From a virus, in the IMG/VR virus record IMGVR_UViG_3300031825_000073, positions 1-23,002 of that record: a stretch of DNA of 23,002 bases; one strand, written 5' to 3'. Within the stretch, counting starts at the first letter, position 1; each line of letters begins with the position of its first letter. Shown here piece after piece: positions 21,407 to 23,002 of the stretch. The notes beneath the pieces were generated by a model that did not search any database, was not told the origin of the DNA, and saw only the letters and a list, made by a program, of their open reading frames with translations. The position numbers and the translations under genes were made by a program.

Positions 21407-21612
21407 CAGCCCCGCTCCTTCCCCGCCCGCACCGCCGCGAGCGCTGCCCGGTATCTGCTGACACGCGCCATGCACTTATCCTCTTCCTTCGCACTCCCGC
21501 AGCGGTCGTAGACGATCAGCGCCGCATCTTGTTCCCACTCGTCAAGCGCCTTTTCAAGCAGCGCATCTAGCGGAAGACCGGCCAGCGCCTCCAGGTCCTG
21601 CGTGGTGGTCAT
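21406..21612 (-). CDS. Small helical protein, unknown
   Basis: 68 aa; ATG at 21612 overlaps the TGA of the Cys-rich gene (ATGA). GGAG lies about 11 nt upstream. It is strongly acidic/helical (TTTQDLEALAGLPLDALLEKALDEWEQDAALIVYDRCG...) and ends in a basic helix. It is in frame with 21613-21918 without a stop, so a longer product starting at 21918 (170 aa) is formally possible. The ATGA overlap and its own start argue for a separate gene. Confidence 0.62.
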   Translation of the reverse strand: MTTTQDLEALAGLPLDALLEKALDEWEQDAALIVYDRCGSAKEEDKCMARVSRYRAALAAVRAGKERG

Positions 21613-21918
21613 TTCGTTATCATCTCCCATCGGCGCTTCGGCTCTCCGCACCAGCAAGCGTCCAAGTGCAGCCGCCTTCTGGCTGAACAATGCACGCAAC
21701 GGCCCATGTAATGACCACGCGGCCGGTCGTCGCGATCTTGCGGGAGAGTTCCTTCGTACGTGTCGGGGCGCCAGGTCTGCCCAGAAGGGGCGCTTCTTTG
21801 CGAACGCCCGCGCGAGCATATTCGCCCAACGCAGCCCCTCGCGCCACTGCTCCGGGGATGCGTTGCCGTACGTCTCGCCAGGCGCCGGGATGATGTCACC
21901 GAAGCGGTTAGCGGCCAT
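21609..21918 (-). pseudogene. Small Cys-rich protein, apparently split by a one-base frameshift
   Basis: ATG at 21918 opens a convincing N-terminus (MAANRFGDIIPAPGETYGNA, then WREGLRWANMLARAFAKKRPFWADLAP). The good C-terminal half is in the +1 frame: DTYEGTLPQDRDDRPRGHYM followed by a CxxC...CxC zinc-like set (RCVHC, ACWCGE) and a stop overlapping the next ATG. The frames meet at the minus-strand CCCC (21765-21768). Dropping one C joins the halves into a protein of about 102 aa. It is an indel (mutation or sequencing error) or a +1 programmed frameshift at CCC-C. Without that, the first frame simply continues into the next gene. Confidence 0.55.
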
Positions 21919-22168
21919 TGAGCGCGGCCTTCTCTGCGGCTTCCCACTCGCGGACGATCTGCACAGTCTTGTTGCCGTAGTAGAATGCCACAATGGACAG
22001 CAGGAACAACGCGGAAATCGCCAGCGTCAGCAGTTGCGCCCCCAGCCATAAACGTTGGCGCCACCACTCAATCGCAAGCGGGCATAGCAGCAGCGCGGTA
22101 ACCAGCCCAACGCCTGCCTCTGTCATACGCCGCCGCGCCCAAGTCCTGAACCCTTCCCGGTCATACAT
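21908..22168 (-). CDS. Small membrane protein, two TM helices
   Basis: 86 aa; ATG shares a base with the TAA of the helix-turn-helix gene (TAATG). Two hydrophobic stretches, GLVTALLLCPLAIEWW (about 21-36) and GAQLLTLAISALFLLSIVAFYYG (about 43-65), with an Arg-rich N-terminus. It could be a holin- or exclusion-type protein, but it is far from the lysin. It overlaps the next ATG by 11 nt. Confidence 0.68.
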   Translation of the reverse strand: MYDREGFRTWARRRMTEAGVGLVTALLLCPLAIEWWRQRLWLGAQLLTLAISALFLLSIVAFYYGNKTVQIVREWEAAEKAALNGR

Positions 22169-22656
22169 TACGCCATCCCCCCTTCCCGTAGTCGCGCCCG
22201 GTTCTCCGCAGCGGTGAGCTGCGGCCCCGCGCTTCGTCCCGTCAAGTCGTCGACCGTCACCAGCGGCCCCGCGTGCGCCGCCCCGATGATCGCAAACGTC
22301 ACCTGCACCTCGTCTACCCACTCCCGCCACGTCACGCCGATCAGCGCCCGGCCTGGCTCCGTGCGAGTGCGCCGCATCGCGTCAAGCAGGAACCGCGCTT
22401 CCTCTTCCGGCGTGTCGAGGTCCGCACGCTCCAGCGCTGCCCGACGCTGTTCCGCTACGGTGGCGAAGAACACGGACTGACACGCGCGGAGCTTCTTGCC
22501 GGCGGTGCACCGCGCCACCGCCACGGCGCCTTTCGTGATGCCCAGTGCGGACGCCAGGGCGCCATTCGTCTCGACGCCTTCCGCCCGCAGGCGGGTTAGC
22601 GCTTCCTCTTGCGGGGAGAGGCGTGCGAGGCTGATTAGCGTTTCGAGGTCGTTCAT
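22168..22656 (-). CDS. Putative helix-turn-helix regulator
   Basis: 162 aa from ATG at 22656 (TAGGAG about 10 nt upstream; an earlier in-frame start is less likely). Residues 13-55 (LSPQEEALTRLRAEGVETNGALASALGITKGAVAVARCTAGKKL) are a sigma-region-4/LuxR-like or MarR-like recognition pattern: two helices, a turn, then a basic helix. The rest is helical with no ligand motif. It may regulate the late promoter at 21020-21049. Confidence 0.65.
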   Translation of the reverse strand: MNDLETLISLARLSPQEEALTRLRAEGVETNGALASALGITKGAVAVARCTAGKKLRACQSVFFATVAEQRRAALERADLDTPEEEARFLLDAMRRTRTEPGRALIGVTWREWVDEVQVTFAIIGAAHAGPLVTVDDLTGRSAGPQLTAAENRARLREGGMA

Positions 22657-22669
22657 CGCGTGCGGTCTC

Positions 22670-22864
22670 CTACGGCTGCACTTCCGCAACCGCCGTATAC
22701 CTGCCCATAAAATCGCCGTCTTCATAGACCTGCGAAATCTCGGTGACGAAAACCGTCCGGTCCTTCGGGGTTATCCCGTCCGCTTCCAGCTTGCGTATAA
22801 TGAAACTCCGCAACGCCTCTTCAACGTCAGGCCCCGACAACTCCACAGCAATGTGATGCTTCAT
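22670..22864 (-). CDS. Small hypothetical protein
   Basis: 64 aa from ATG at 22864 (GAGG 4-5 nt upstream; a GTG at 22891 adds 9 residues but has no Shine-Dalgarno). Predicted beta-alpha fold: HHIAVELSG, DVEEALRSFIIRKLEADG, RTVFVTEISQVY, GRYTAVAEV. No motif is recognised. It lies 13 nt before the helix-turn-helix gene. Confidence 0.6.
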   Translation of the reverse strand: MKHHIAVELSGPDVEEALRSFIIRKLEADGITPKDRTVFVTEISQVYEDGDFMGRYTAVAEVQP

Positions 22865-22903
22865 CCCCCTCGCCACTCTCCCCCGGCGCACCGGGCACGG
22901 CCG

Positions 22904-23002
22904 CTAGGCGGCTACCTTTGATGCGCGGTCTAGCTCGTCCGCAAGATGCTCCCATACTTGCATCCGCTCTCGGCAGATGACCGCCGCGGACTCCAAAGCG
23001 CC
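22904..23002 (-). CDS. Unknown protein, C-terminal end only (partial)
   Basis: The window cuts the start. 32 residues are visible, then TAG (22904-22906): GALESAAVICRERMQVWEHL... ending in DELDRASKVAA, helical and acidic/basic mixed. No function can be proposed. It shows that the same-strand gene cluster continues to the right. Confidence 0.6.
   Translation of the reverse strand, partial: GALESAAVICRERMQVWEHLADELDRASKVAA

Noticed and set aside
21620-21847. Alternative minus-strand frame of 75 codons (third frame) in the frameshift region
   Set aside because: Less natural composition than the Cys-rich frame, and no ribosome-binding site or overlap logic.
1-23002. CRISPR array or insertion sequence
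   Set aside because: No regularly spaced repeat set with unique spacers, and no transposase gene or terminal inverted repeats were found.

Overview
The window is the late (virion assembly and lysis) region of a tailed phage or prophage of siphovirus type, with DNA of roughly 60 % GC. Nearly every gene is on the minus strand, so the operon reads from right to left. The host cannot be named from the sequence. No integrase, repressor, replication gene or bacterial flanking gene is visible, so temperate or lytic life cannot be decided.

From right to left: a run of small accessory genes (22904-23002 and beyond, down to 21069) includes a helix-turn-helix protein, two small membrane proteins, a Cys-rich protein that seems to be split by a one-base frameshift, and a second Cys-rich protein. 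A sigma70-like promoter (21020-21049) then leads into a PGDYG-family gene bounded by 20-bp direct repeats. After it comes a highly folded non-coding stretch (20379-20584), then a lysis-like cassette: a TM plus coiled-coil protein, a small protein and a CHAP-like endolysin. A tRNA-Leu(UAA) and a pair of covarying palindromes follow.

The head module is terS, terL, portal, Mu-F/SPP1-gp7-like minor head protein, scaffold, major capsid protein, two small structural proteins and head-tail connectors (17174-10763 and flanks). The tail module is tail terminator, tail tube, a small beta protein, the G/GT chaperone pair made by -1 frameshifting at CCCAAAC, an 851-aa tape measure, an Asp-box beta-propeller protein, a 702-aa hub-like protein and fibre-like proteins. 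The last of these runs off the left edge. Two tRNA-like elements with odd anticodon arms lie between the hub-like gene and the fibre genes.

Only one convincing gene is on the plus strand: a short lipoprotein (7954-8274) between the tape measure and the G/GT genes. It has the look of a moron, possibly a superinfection-exclusion factor.

The strongest unexplained signal is the 7-mer TGCGGAC/GTCCGCA. I counted 44 copies by eye, about one per 520 bp, in both orientations and all reading frames. A few are expected by chance. This is the density of a DNA uptake, Chi-like or other host-genome signature sequence. Second is the terS-proximal element, where two 28-bp palindromes with compensatory changes sit among four CGCTA pentamers, a candidate packaging-recognition site.
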